Positions 45,345 to 53,656 of a stretch of 64,000 bases of DNA are shown piece by piece. This DNA is from Marivirga aurantiaca. GTDB lineage: Bacteria; Bacteroidota; Bacteroidia; Cytophagales; Cyclobacteriaceae. The position numbers and the translations under genes were made by a program. The notes beneath the pieces were generated by a model that searched no databases, had not been told where the DNA came from, and saw only the letters and a program-made list of their open reading frames with translations. Every line of letters starts with the position of its first letter. Position 1 is the stretch's first letter. The DNA lies in contig NZ_JAEQBW010000016.1 in assembly GCF_016679925.1 (NCBI RefSeq), forward strand, positions 36,966-100,965. Reading direction: 5' to 3'.

Positions 45345-45586
45345 TAGAATGGCAATGGAACCGCCATTGTGATAGTAATTGTGGCTTTTATCTTTTTCGT
45401 ATTTGCCGAGGCCCTGGAATACAGCGCTATAATGTATTCATCAATCCTTTCTCTGAGCCAAGAGAAATGAGTGAGTTCATCAGGCAGACCATCATTTTCA
45501 AAAACCGACTGTACCTGATGGTAGCCAGTGCCCTTTGCCTGCTTGATGGGATGTTTAATTTACAGTTTAGGGAGAAGTTTGTTTAG
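45345..45586 (+). pseudogene. Decayed 3' third of the ABC-2 permease gene
   Basis: Nearly the same sequence as 40200-40439: AATGGCAATGGAAC then GCCATTGTGATAGTAATTGT, ending in the same residues (NLQFREKFV). A single base is missing in AGCG-CTATAATG relative to AGCGTCTATAATG, so the frame shifts; everything 5' of this is absent. A non-functional fragment and a direct record of a past duplication. Confidence 0.88.
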
Positions 45587-45849
45587 GAAATATTTATCTT
45601 AATAGGTTCTTATTTGTAATAGTCCGGTATAAGCGTAGTGCGAGATTTCAAAGCACTTTCCTGTCCGCTTACCGAAAGCTTATTGAATGTAAGTGCTTTT
45701 ATATTATCACTTTCCCAGAATTGAGTATAACCATTTTTGTTTAATCGTGTTTTCTTTTGTCAGTGCGTGTGGTAAGGCACACTTATTGGCAAGCTTTGGC
45801 TAGTACGGCTAACTTTAGCGACTTGACAGTTTGTGAGACCATTACATTG

Positions 45850-48057
45850 CTATTCAATTACGCTGTCAAATATCCCTACGACTCTAAAACCGACTAACTC
45901 ATCTTTTGTTAGAACAATATTTGAGTATTCTTTATTTATTGAAAGTGCTTTTAGTATAATAGACGCATGGCTCCATTCACCATCAGAAACATTTTTTACG
46001 CTTTCGTATTCTTTTACGGTATAACCAGACCCAAAATCTGCGTCTTGGATACTAGTCGATTCAACTAAAACAATTTTGCCATTTCGTGATCCTCCAGTAT
46101 AATGCTTGAACAAACACAATGAACCGTTGGGAATGCGTTTATTCATGGATTCGCCAACAACTTTGCATATAAAATCTCCTTCACTAACTCTAATTCCATC
46201 AGGCACTTCAACCCAAGTTAATTCCGAATGCTGTTGATTCTCGCTAAAGCTACCTGCTGCTGCTTGTATATCAACTAAGGGAATAGCATTTTTGTAAGGC
46301 TCTACTTTTTCAAAATCAAGGACTCTTAAAATTGGTTCTTTTTCGTCAAATGTCAAGCTTTTTACACTTGTTTCATTTTCAATATGAGACGCCAAATAGG
46401 CTCGTAATTCCTGATCGCAAGCATAAATCAAAGTTCCCTTAATCCCACGATACATAATGGTTTTATAGATATTGACTACATATTCTTTTAAACGCTCATC
46501 ATCATCTATCCCTACACTACCATTTCTATCATGGTAGTTTTCTCGAATAATTTCTATACGATTCAAATACTTGTTGTACGTTATCTCTTTGCCAAATATA
46601 ATTCCAGAGTAATTTAAATCGTAACCTTGGGTAGTGTGGATGCAGCCTACTTCAAGTTTCGGATCAGCAGAGTTTATCCAATCAATATTAACATTGTTCC
46701 ACTGCAATTTGGTCCCCTCAATCTCAATATCATACAAACTTTTGTCATTTTTGGAAATCCAAGGCCAAGAGTAACCTGCAATGAGTCGGCTCAATCCCAA
46801 TTCTTTTTCCTTAACAATAATCTCTTTGTGGAAATCTTGGAAGGAAGTAAACAAACGGAAGTCATAATTCTCAGGTATAGTCAAATTTTCAAGAGGCTGG
46901 CACTTCAATAAACGGTCAACAAAGTTGATATAGTCGTTTCCCGCAGAAACACGCATTTGGGATGTGAGTTTGATAGGTTTTGCTGACTGACGCTTCACCT
47001 CTTGAAACTTTTCTTTAGGGATGTCGGACGGTTTAACTGATTGTGCTTCATCGTAGAAAAATATCTGGTGCTTACTACTTCGCATTATCCAATCGAGTTG
47101 TGTACCCTCATTTCCCAATCCTAATGATCGATTGGTGGCGTCAAATGATCCATAGTTAGGAATATTCTTACGCTGAGCCAGGCGATGAGCTTCATCAACA
47201 ATGAGAATATCGTATTCTTTTTTTACAGCATCCGATGGACCAATAACCATATTTCTTGTAAGCCCACCAATTGCACCGAAAACAGTCTTTAGACTTTTAC
47301 GCAGTGAGGTCATAGGCACAACCAAACCAATATTCGCATCTCTAAAATTTTGGTGAAATGTTTCAAGTAATCGATACTCCTCTAAGCGATATCCCTCCAA
47401 ATCCTCAATCTCATCGTCAGCTGGAAGCGGTGAATACAAAAGCTTCATCAAGTATGTTGCGAGAATGGTCTTCCCAGTACCTGCATTACCTTCTACAAAT
47501 ATGCTTGTATGCTGTCGGGAATTTAAAGTATTAATAATCTCCATAACTGAAGCTCTTTGGTCATCAGATAGGGCTTTGTATGGGGAATATTTGAATAAAT
47601 CTGAATTTTCGATTTCTTCAATCGACTTGCTGACCAAGTTTTCACTTTTAAGTCTTGCCCAAATTTCCTTAAATATATCGCGGTAGAAAGGCTTTTCGTA
47701 GTAATTGTGATGAGTTAGTCCACCATTTCCATTTTGGAGTTTATATGTGTTTTCGGCAGATAAATATTGGATGAGTTGCGACTCAATATCTAGCGTTGCG
47801 GACTTGTTAAAACGGTCAGAACCAATCAATGTTATGGTATTTAGAACCAAACGATCTTCGTTAGCAAAGTGGTTTTTTATTCGATTAAACGCATTGGTGG
47901 TTTCTCCAACATATGCCAATTTACTTTTGTCGTTTTTTATAAGATACACTAACGGCCATTGACTTTTTACCCATTTATTCTCCGCAATCTCGGAAAGTGC
48001 ATTTTTTGAAAAAGGGTATCTGTTTAAATCAATAACAATGTCTGTTATAGAATTCAT
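45850..48057 (-). CDS. GIY-YIG nuclease + DUF2075 helicase + S24-like fusion protein
   Basis: 735 residues. Residues ~35-95 are a GIY-YIG nuclease domain (VYLI ... YVGETTNAFNRIKNH, metal Glu about E92). Residues ~160-560 are a superfamily-1 DUF2075 helicase: Walker A GNAGTGKT (190-197), Walker B ILIVDEAHR (284-292), LTSQMR (364-369), GCIHTTQGYDLNYSGIIFG (471-489), YRGIKGTLIYACD (536-548). Residues ~595-735 are a LexA/S24-like domain with the Ser in VVGESMNK (S637) and Lys in RNGKIVLV (K661). This is a nuclease, a helicase and a self-cleaving-repressor fold in one chain, typical of prophage or defence settings. It overlaps the MazG-like gene by 4 bp. Confidence 0.88.
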   Translation of the reverse strand: MNSITDIVIDLNRYPFSKNALSEIAENKWVKSQWPLVYLIKNDKSKLAYVGETTNAFNRIKNHFANEDRLVLNTITLIGSDRFNKSATLDIESQLIQYLSAENTYKLQNGNGGLTHHNYYEKPFYRDIFKEIWARLKSENLVSKSIEEIENSDLFKYSPYKALSDDQRASVMEIINTLNSRQHTSIFVEGNAGTGKTILATYLMKLLYSPLPADDEIEDLEGYRLEEYRLLETFHQNFRDANIGLVVPMTSLRKSLKTVFGAIGGLTRNMVIGPSDAVKKEYDILIVDEAHRLAQRKNIPNYGSFDATNRSLGLGNEGTQLDWIMRSSKHQIFFYDEAQSVKPSDIPKEKFQEVKRQSAKPIKLTSQMRVSAGNDYINFVDRLLKCQPLENLTIPENYDFRLFTSFQDFHKEIIVKEKELGLSRLIAGYSWPWISKNDKSLYDIEIEGTKLQWNNVNIDWINSADPKLEVGCIHTTQGYDLNYSGIIFGKEITYNKYLNRIEIIRENYHDRNGSVGIDDDERLKEYVVNIYKTIMYRGIKGTLIYACDQELRAYLASHIENETSVKSLTFDEKEPILRVLDFEKVEPYKNAIPLVDIQAAAGSFSENQQHSELTWVEVPDGIRVSEGDFICKVVGESMNKRIPNGSLCLFKHYTGGSRNGKIVLVESTSIQDADFGSGYTVKEYESVKNVSDGEWSHASIILKALSINKEYSNIVLTKDELVGFRVVGIFDSVIE

Positions 48058-48383
48058 AACTCATTATATTTCTTCGCAGTACCCTTAGCTTTATCGACAG
48101 GATATTTTTTTTCATTTTCTTTAATTTTAGCTGTAACTATATCCACAACATCAAACTTGTATTTATCAGCCAATAACAAAGCATACGCTATGACATCTGC
48201 CAATTCTTCTTTTACTTTCTCCTTATTTGCATCCTCAGCATTTTTCCAAAGAAACGCTTCAAGTAGTTCACCTGCCTCAATATTTAATGCCACAGCCAAA
48301 TCTTTTGGATTATGAAATTGAGCCCAGTCTCTTTGATCTCTGAAGTCAATTAACTTTTCTGTTAACTTTTTAATATCTGTCAT
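48054..48383 (-). CDS. MazG-like nucleotide pyrophosphohydrolase
   Basis: 109 residues. The MazG/RS21-C6 four-helix fold is indicated by NIEAGELLEAFLWK and EKVKEELADVIAYALLLAD, i.e. the E..E ... E..D metal-binding pattern, followed by a KY.VDKAKG...KY ending. These enzymes hydrolyse (d)NTPs to NMP and PPi. It is the first gene of a two-gene operon with the GIY-YIG/DUF2075/S24 protein (4-bp overlap). A nucleotide-depleting enzyme coupled to a helicase-nuclease suggests phage defence; this is inference from context. Confidence 0.88.
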   Translation of the reverse strand: MTDIKKLTEKLIDFRDQRDWAQFHNPKDLAVALNIEAGELLEAFLWKNAEDANKEKVKEELADVIAYALLLADKYKFDVVDIVTAKIKENEKKYPVDKAKGTAKKYNEL

Positions 48384-48521
48384 AATATTTACAATTTGGT
48401 CATTTGATTAGCCAATTCATATTCTTTATCAAAGGCATTTGCAATTGTGCTAGCATTTCAAGAATAGCAATTGCCCAACTTACTTAATAATATGCAAGTG
48501 CCTGATCACCAACAAAAGACT

Positions 48522-48632
48522 CTATTTCAGGAATAATACCCAGGAAGTTTGCTCCACATAATCCAGTTCACTCCCGCAACCTGCATCCTTATGGAGTATG
48601 TCATCTATATTTTTAAAAGTTTGTTCAAACAT
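48522..48632 (-). pseudogene. Truncated N terminus of a type I restriction methylase (HsdM)
   Basis: Starts with ATG at 48632 and reads MFEQTFKNIDDILHKDAGCG, then SELDYVEQTSWVLFLK followed by a TAG at 48522-48524. This is the very characteristic HsdM N terminus (the family continues YLDDLE). Only 36 codons remain. It sits directly upstream of the MazG/DUF2075 operon. Other bases of 48384-48803 show no gene that I can support. Confidence 0.75.
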
Positions 48633-48803
48633 TATAATTCTCTGCTTTAATCATTTTGTAAATATATCATTCTTCTTGGTGAGCTGGTAATCAAAGGTTG
48701 TAAAAGTCTGTTCATCTATTTTTTAGGATGACTCTAAGCCTTGACTAAAATAAAATATATAAATATTTGTATTTGGAACTACAGCTAATGCATTTAGTTA
48801 ATT

Positions 48804-50093
48804 TTATTCTTGCGGATATTCATCTATTGTAAATATTGAAGGTTCCATGTTTTGAAACCAATCAATCTTTTTAAGATCTAATATTAGATCATTTTCTTCC
48901 TTTTTGTCTAATGGATGCATATCAGCAGTATAACCAAATATAAAGCCAGTCCTTTTATTTGAAAAACCGATCATTACTATCTTCTTAGTCTTATAGCCTT
49001 CCCAATGACTGTAACCTAATAATGCAAGTTGAAGAGGTGTCAATGCTTCTTCTCGTGTCATTGAAGAACTGTATAGCATCAAACCTATTATCATATCATT
49101 GAATTTTCCGTACCTCCTAGCTATAAATTCAGAGTCCTCATTTTTATATTTATCAGAAAACTCATAAAAATTCTTACCTAAAATTCTTCTTTCAAACCTA
49201 CTCATTGCCAGTAATTCAGTTGCAAGTTCCAGATTACTGAAGTTGGTCCTATACAACACTTCATTACTTACAAATTTGTCAACAAAATAGCTGTAACGAT
49301 CATCAGCCTTTTTTAACTGTACTTCCTTTCTGCTTAGGTAGTCTTCCCATTTGCCTTCAATATCAATGCCTATTCCGCTTTGATTTCCACGGTAAAAATG
49401 TTTGCTAAATTTTCGCTCATTAAAATAATAATCGGCAAGTAAATCCAATTCATTCCCTGATAGTAGAACAAAGCTTTTAGCTTCATCAAACTTCTTCGCA
49501 TGAGAATACATTTGTTCATTGGTATCAATGTCATATTGATCACCTGTTCCGGTCAACATTAGTAGCTCTTTATTGAAAAAAGTGTTTTCTCTTTCTTTCA
49601 AATATTCAATGAAATCTGGAATAGTATCAAGCTCCCTTACCAATCGAAGAAAAGAGAACCAATTCAAAACATGAGTGTACTTACCTTTGCTTGTCATTAA
49701 TCCACCGGGATAAAAAACAGGCCTCATATTTAGATTAACAATCACTCTTTGTACCTCATCAATAGTGCTAGGATTGATTTCTTCTAAGGGTTTGTTTGGA
49801 TGCTTAATTGATATAATTCTTGAACCAAGTAATTTCCTTTCCGCACCTTGTACTTGGGAAATAGCCTTTTTCAATGTGTTGTTAAAATAGCGAGCATAAT
49901 TGCCCTCAAATGAATAGTTCTTAATTGAAAAGATAATTAGAGTTTTTCTGAAAAGTATGAGCAGATCACAAATTTCTTTTTTATTACCTAGTTCATCTTT
50001 TGGATTGGGATAACACCAATATTTCAAATAAGTATTAAAAGCAATCTCATTTACTGCATTCTCACCTATATCACCTTTTTGTTTTGAATCCAT
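48804..50093 (-). CDS. Protein of unknown function with PD-(D/E)XK-like N terminus
   Basis: 429 residues, no family recognised. The N terminus looks like a restriction-endonuclease fold: GDIGENAVNE (E11), then EICDLLILFRKTLIIFSIKNY, where D43 and the S-x-K at 56-58 sit where the catalytic D ... (E/S)xK of Mrr/VSR-type nucleases is expected. The remaining ~350 residues are helical and polar with no visible motif; no membrane segment is present. It is next to the hsdM relic and the MazG/DUF2075 operon, same strand, 420 bp upstream. A defence role is plausible but inferred. Confidence 0.65.
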   Translation of the reverse strand: MDSKQKGDIGENAVNEIAFNTYLKYWCYPNPKDELGNKKEICDLLILFRKTLIIFSIKNYSFEGNYARYFNNTLKKAISQVQGAERKLLGSRIISIKHPNKPLEEINPSTIDEVQRVIVNLNMRPVFYPGGLMTSKGKYTHVLNWFSFLRLVRELDTIPDFIEYLKERENTFFNKELLMLTGTGDQYDIDTNEQMYSHAKKFDEAKSFVLLSGNELDLLADYYFNERKFSKHFYRGNQSGIGIDIEGKWEDYLSRKEVQLKKADDRYSYFVDKFVSNEVLYRTNFSNLELATELLAMSRFERRILGKNFYEFSDKYKNEDSEFIARRYGKFNDMIIGLMLYSSSMTREEALTPLQLALLGYSHWEGYKTKKIVMIGFSNKRTGFIFGYTADMHPLDKKEENDLILDLKKIDWFQNMEPSIFTIDEYPQE

Positions 50094-50440
50094 AATCTCT
50101 AATTACCTATAATATCTTTTTCTATCACCTGAAGACATTGTACTTGATACCAAATATTTAAAAATGCTTACAAAAATTTGACTTTTCCTTTTTGAATTAT
50201 TAAATGTCTGAACATACACCAACCCCTCATTAAATCCTAATATTTAATCGAAAAGCAATGCATAATACCTATAGGTAGGTAGTGGTTTTGGGGGTAAAGG
50301 GAAGGCAATGTTGAAATGAAGTAAAAAAGCTACCCTACTACTCCCCTAAGCACCACGGCAGCTTAATTTTATGTTAAATGCTTAATTTTTAAGCTTCCAG
50401 CATGGTTTACAGAAGCCCTTAACCAAATATTATTCGTTCC

Positions 50441-50668
50441 CACGTGTTTTTTAATATTCCCGCAGAATTTTCTTTCGTCCTGCGTCAATTTATTGTGTCC
50501 TGCATCACTTTGCACCCTTCCTGCATGGGTTGGGGGGCTTCCTGCATGACTTTTTACCCTTCCTGCATGACCTTGCACCCTTCCCGCGTGACTTTGTACC
50601 CTTCCTGCATAACATTGGAGGCTTCCTGCATGAATCTCAGGGCTTCCTGCATAAATTTTGAGGTTTCC
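50441..50668 (+). repeat. Array of ~21-bp tandem repeats
   Basis: Eleven consecutive units of 20-21 bp with consensus TGCATGACTTTGYACCCTTCC, from 50441 to 50668. Individual units differ by several substitutions but keep the TTCC end and TGC start. The ORFs across it on either strand just reflect the 7-codon period. The rest of 50094-50440 shows no gene. Confidence 0.85.
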
Positions 50669-50689
50669 CGCAATGCAGGAAACCTCAAA
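50657..50689. terminator. Hairpin closing the tandem array
   Basis: Perfect 12-bp stem TTTGAGGTTTCC (50657-50668) / GGAAACCTCAAA (50678-50689), 9-nt loop; the last repeat unit forms its left arm. It lies just downstream of the minus-strand split gene, so could end its transcript. Confidence 0.55.
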
Positions 50690-50721
50690 TTCATCTTAAA
50701 TATGCCTTTTAGGCAATACTG

Positions 50722-51635
50722 CTACCTTCGATAGTTGCTTTTATACCCTTTTTTACGTGCCTCATCTTTCCAGAAAACATATTTTCCGGCTTCATAAATC
50801 TCGTCTACAGCCTGCTTAAGGTAAGTATAGGCTTTGTCGCGTGTAATTTTGGGGCTGCTGTCTTCCCTTCTTTCCCCATTGGCTTTGGCCAGTAATACAC
50901 TTAGCTCGGAGGCATCACTGGCGGCTTTGTGCAACTTTTCTTCTTCAAAGTTAATGGCTTGCAGTAAGGGCAGGTTGGCCATTCCTAAAGCGGACAGATC
51001 ACTTAACCCGAATTATTCATGCCAAAAGCATGAATAATGACGATAATCAATTTTCAATTGATTATGTCAGGGTTACCCAGACGATTTATAAAAACCTAAA
51101 GCCTAAATTCGAATGGTTTAGTAAATAAATATCATGAGGAAATTAAAATGCAACTACTATATGATTAGGTTTTTATAAATCGTCTGTCCTTCGGACGAAA
51201 AATTCAAATAAATTTTTCGGGTAAGTCCTGCACCAAATCGGCATGGCCGCTACCCTCCTCTACACCTTGTACTTTATTGAGTAGGTCCTGGCGTTTACGG
51301 AAGGCAAAGCGAAAGGCGTGCTCAATTTCGTTCTTCAAATCATAAGCCAATGGGCTTAATTCGTCCCATTCCTGCTGGGCTTCTTCCTTGGTGTACTGGT
51401 CCTTATTCCAAACGGACTGCGCATAGCGCAAGGCACCAATTCGGGCTTCCAGTGTATCAAAATAGACTTCGCCTACACCCACGGCAATGAGTTGCTCCCG
51501 GTCCTGGCGGCTCCACTCCTGAAGGTCGGAGGCTTCCTGTACAAATACATCTACAGGCATGTTAGGGATTTTGGTGTCGGCAGGTAATAGGGCTTCTATA
51601 CTGCCTTGCAGGGATTCAAAATTTTCTTTTGACAT
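50722..51635 (-). pseudogene. Gene split by a 215-bp structured insertion
   Basis: Two minus-strand pieces (51635 to ~51222 and ~51006 to 50722) form one gene. The 5' piece runs ...HADLVQDL and then hits the insert; the 3' piece is open upstream of its first ATG as SDLSALGMANLPL. Removing 51007-51221 plus one TAA copy gives CAG GAC TTA AGT GAT CTG, i.e. QDLSDL, in frame, for a protein of about 229 residues. Family unknown: helical, charged, ending KDEARKKGYKSNYRR. A second, shorter relic of the same tail is at 55980-56040. Confidence 0.85.
51007..51221. mobile_element. 215-bp five-hairpin element
   Basis: Ends CCCGAA (51007-51012) / TTCGGG (51216-51221), flanked by TAA direct repeats (51004-51006, 51222-51224). 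Inside: ATTATTCATGC hairpin (51012-51038), ATAATCAATT hairpin (51043-51065), a perfect 21-bp inverted repeat (51079-51099 with 51165-51185) enclosing 65 nt, a short GTCC-GGAC hairpin with TTC loop (51186-51196), and CGAAAAATT/AATTTTTCG (51196-51219). No coding capacity apart from tiny ORFs, so it must move, if at all, with a transposase in trans. Confidence 0.85.
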
Positions 51636-51787
51636 TTTACTTATATTTAGTTGAACATTTATTAGAATGGAAATATAAAAGGTTCATTAGTAGATATCAA
51701 GATTTTTTTAAATTATTTCAATTATATCATCGGTTGGGGAGATGGTTTGTTTGAGGTGGGGCGGCTGAATCCCCCATAGAAGAGGCA

Positions 51788-51993
51788 CAATGCTCTTAAG
51801 TTAAGACAAATTTCCTTCTCTCTTTAGCTTGTCCCGACCACTCGGGAGGGAAGGATGCAAGGTTGATGTCAATGTCGTTAAGTTAAGACAAACCTCCTTC
51901 TCCCTTTGGAGAAGGATAAAAGGTTGAGGTTTTAGTTTAAAGATTAACTTAACGACATTGAGGTTTTAATTAAAGCTTAACTTAATAGCATTG
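51788..51993. mobile_element. Inverted-repeat element, outer copy interrupted by another copy
   Basis: Outer ends CAATGCTCTTAAGTTAAG (51788) and CTTAACTTAATAGCATTG (to 51993). The sequence runs to GGTTGA(TGT) and resumes as AGGTTTTAATTAAAGC after the inner copy 51870-51960. The inner hairpin region of the outer copy contains a further TCCCGA-TCGGGA palindrome (51832-51847). Confidence 0.8.
51870..51960. mobile_element. Inverted-repeat element, nested copy
   Basis: Intact 91-bp copy with perfect ends CAATGTCGTTAAGTTAA / TTAACTTAACGACATTG and a perfect CCTTCTC-6 nt-GAGAAGG inner hairpin, inserted inside the outer copy. Confidence 0.85.
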
Positions 51994-52735
51994 GGGGGGC
52001 AATATCTAAACCAGCATTTTCCTTATAGATTTTGTCACCATTTTTGTTTTCCCGAATTCCCGGGACAAAAATGTCGGCCAAAATCGGGCAGACTTGGTGC
52101 ACTATTCCCAGGGCTCTGCCCTGCGTTATCAAATTATACCCCGTTGGGGCTTTTGTTCTAACTAAGTTTTTGGGTGAATTTTAAACGACCTGCCTGATTC
52201 ATTTGAGGTATTCCAGCCAAAGGAGGTAATCTCAACATTGATAACACCCCTATTCAGCCAGAGGCTGACCAGCCTTTGGCTGGAATCCCCTCGAGGGGAT
52301 AGCCGCACGGAATTAGGGCCGGAGGGAACAAAAAACTTTATCACTATTATTCTCAATGTTTATCCAATAAGTTAATATTATAAGAATCTATCAAATTAAA
52401 AACTACAGTACTTCTGTGCGTCTTCCCCCTTTGGGGGAACTAAAGGGGGCACGGGAACTAAAGGGGGCTAAATCTCCCATTGAGGGGATAGAACCTTCGA
52501 TTCAAATTAGCAGGGAATAATAAACTTTGTTACTCTTATTCTTAATCTAGAAGCAAAAAAATTTGGGAAAGTGGTACTAAAATTTTTAAGCAAAAATCAA
52601 AAAGCCCCCCTTGAGGGGGGCAGTTCCAACGGGCCGTGATTCGTTTAACCTGGTCCCTATTTGTCACCAACGCTAAGTTGTTGGGAAGGATTTTCTTTTA
52701 AACTAGGTTTGGTTATCAATAGTATTAGAATTTCC
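51994..52735. other. Gene-free repeat region
   Basis: Holds fragments of several repeat types: CCCAGGGCTCTGCCCTG (52109-52125) followed by CCCCGTTGGGG; a diverged copy of the 195-bp repeat (52237-52455, sharing ATAACACCCCTAT and the CCCCCTTTGGGGGAACTAAA block); and CCCCCCTTGAGGGGGGC near 52604. No gene seen. Confidence 0.7.
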
Positions 52736-53656
52736 TTAACTTAATTTGAGCAGTATTGCAGCTGTTGCGACTGGAACAGATAAGGCTAATGCCGCTGCTA
52801 TTTTTGGCGCTAATGCAACAACTAAAACGCTCCCCCCTATAATAGCTAAAACAACTAAAATTGCCATACCCATATCCCTCCAAGGTAAATCTTTAATTGA
52901 TTCAGCTAGCTCTTCAAATACATCACCTGTCCTAGTAATTATATCCTTTAGAAGTTCAACAATTGCTTCCAATAATTCGAAAACGTGTTTAGCATTTAAG
53001 ATCAATCGCCATTGGGTTTCAATGCAAACTTTATAAAGAATCAAACCATTTACCGTTTCAAAATTTAATGACACTTGAATAGGCACAGTCACACCATTAA
53101 TGGTTATTGCAGTTCTACCAATTACAAACTCAGGTATATCAAGTAACGGCCCCCTAACATAAGGCAGCCCATAGGTGTTCATATACGTGTCAATTGCCGA
53201 TAGCTTTCTCCTGCCCGCGTAACGTCCAGAAGGCGAGTTTGGTTTGATTTCATAATAATCTTTAATTGTCCCACTGTCAATTAATATATCCGGTCGTTTG
53301 TGTGGTACGGTAGATAATAAATCAAAATATAATGGATTAATTGTTGGATTCTTTAATTTTATAAAACCCGCAAGTGTTTTATCAATGCTTCCTTCAAAAG
53401 AATAATCTTGATAAATATCCCGGGGCGCAATCATATTCCTACTAAAGTATTCTGTTAAGTTAAAATTAATAAACGGTTCTGCAATAATTCCAAAACCTTT
53501 TGCGATTTCTTCGCCAAACAATTCAGAAGGTGCAAAGCAAAGTTTATTTATATCAAGAATATTGGAGTGGTTTTGCAACACTGAACCACCTAAAACTTGA
53601 CTATTAAGGACATCGTTGCTGTTTTGTAAAGCCGATTGTTTTAATATATCAGGCAT
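52736..53656 (-). CDS. Putative effector: nuclease-like domain plus C-terminal membrane segment
   Basis: 306 residues, no named family. Residues ~115-170 contain HKRPDILIDSG (D123) and DYYEIKPNSPSGRYAGRRKL (E136, K138), the D ... E-x-K signature of a PD-(D/E)XK fold as found in polymorphic-toxin nucleases. Residues ~263-303 are strongly hydrophobic (GMAILVVLAIIGGSVLVVALA, then an Ala-rich stretch). No signal peptide. It overlaps the 566-residue gene by 8 bp and is translated after it. That pairing suggests a delivered effector with its partner; function is inferred, not shown. Confidence 0.6.
   Translation of the reverse strand: MPDILKQSALQNSNDVLNSQVLGGSVLQNHSNILDINKLCFAPSELFGEEIAKGFGIIAEPFINFNLTEYFSRNMIAPRDIYQDYSFEGSIDKTLAGFIKLKNPTINPLYFDLLSTVPHKRPDILIDSGTIKDYYEIKPNSPSGRYAGRRKLSAIDTYMNTYGLPYVRGPLLDIPEFVIGRTAITINGVTVPIQVSLNFETVNGLILYKVCIETQWRLILNAKHVFELLEAIVELLKDIITRTGDVFEELAESIKDLPWRDMGMAILVVLAIIGGSVLVVALAPKIAAALALSVPVATAAILLKLS

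Noticed and set aside
50441..50668. Possible CRISPR array
   Set aside because: Units are contiguous 21-bp repeats without unique spacers and no cas genes are present.
50369..50734. ORFs on both strands through the tandem array (HAGRV... and CMTLHPS... heptads)
   Set aside because: The 7-residue periodicity is simply the 21-bp DNA repeat read in frame; no start signal or homologue recognised.
51079..51185. Possible retron ncRNA (long inverted repeat around a loop)
   Set aside because: No reverse transcriptase gene nearby; TAA duplication and end repeats fit a mobile element better.
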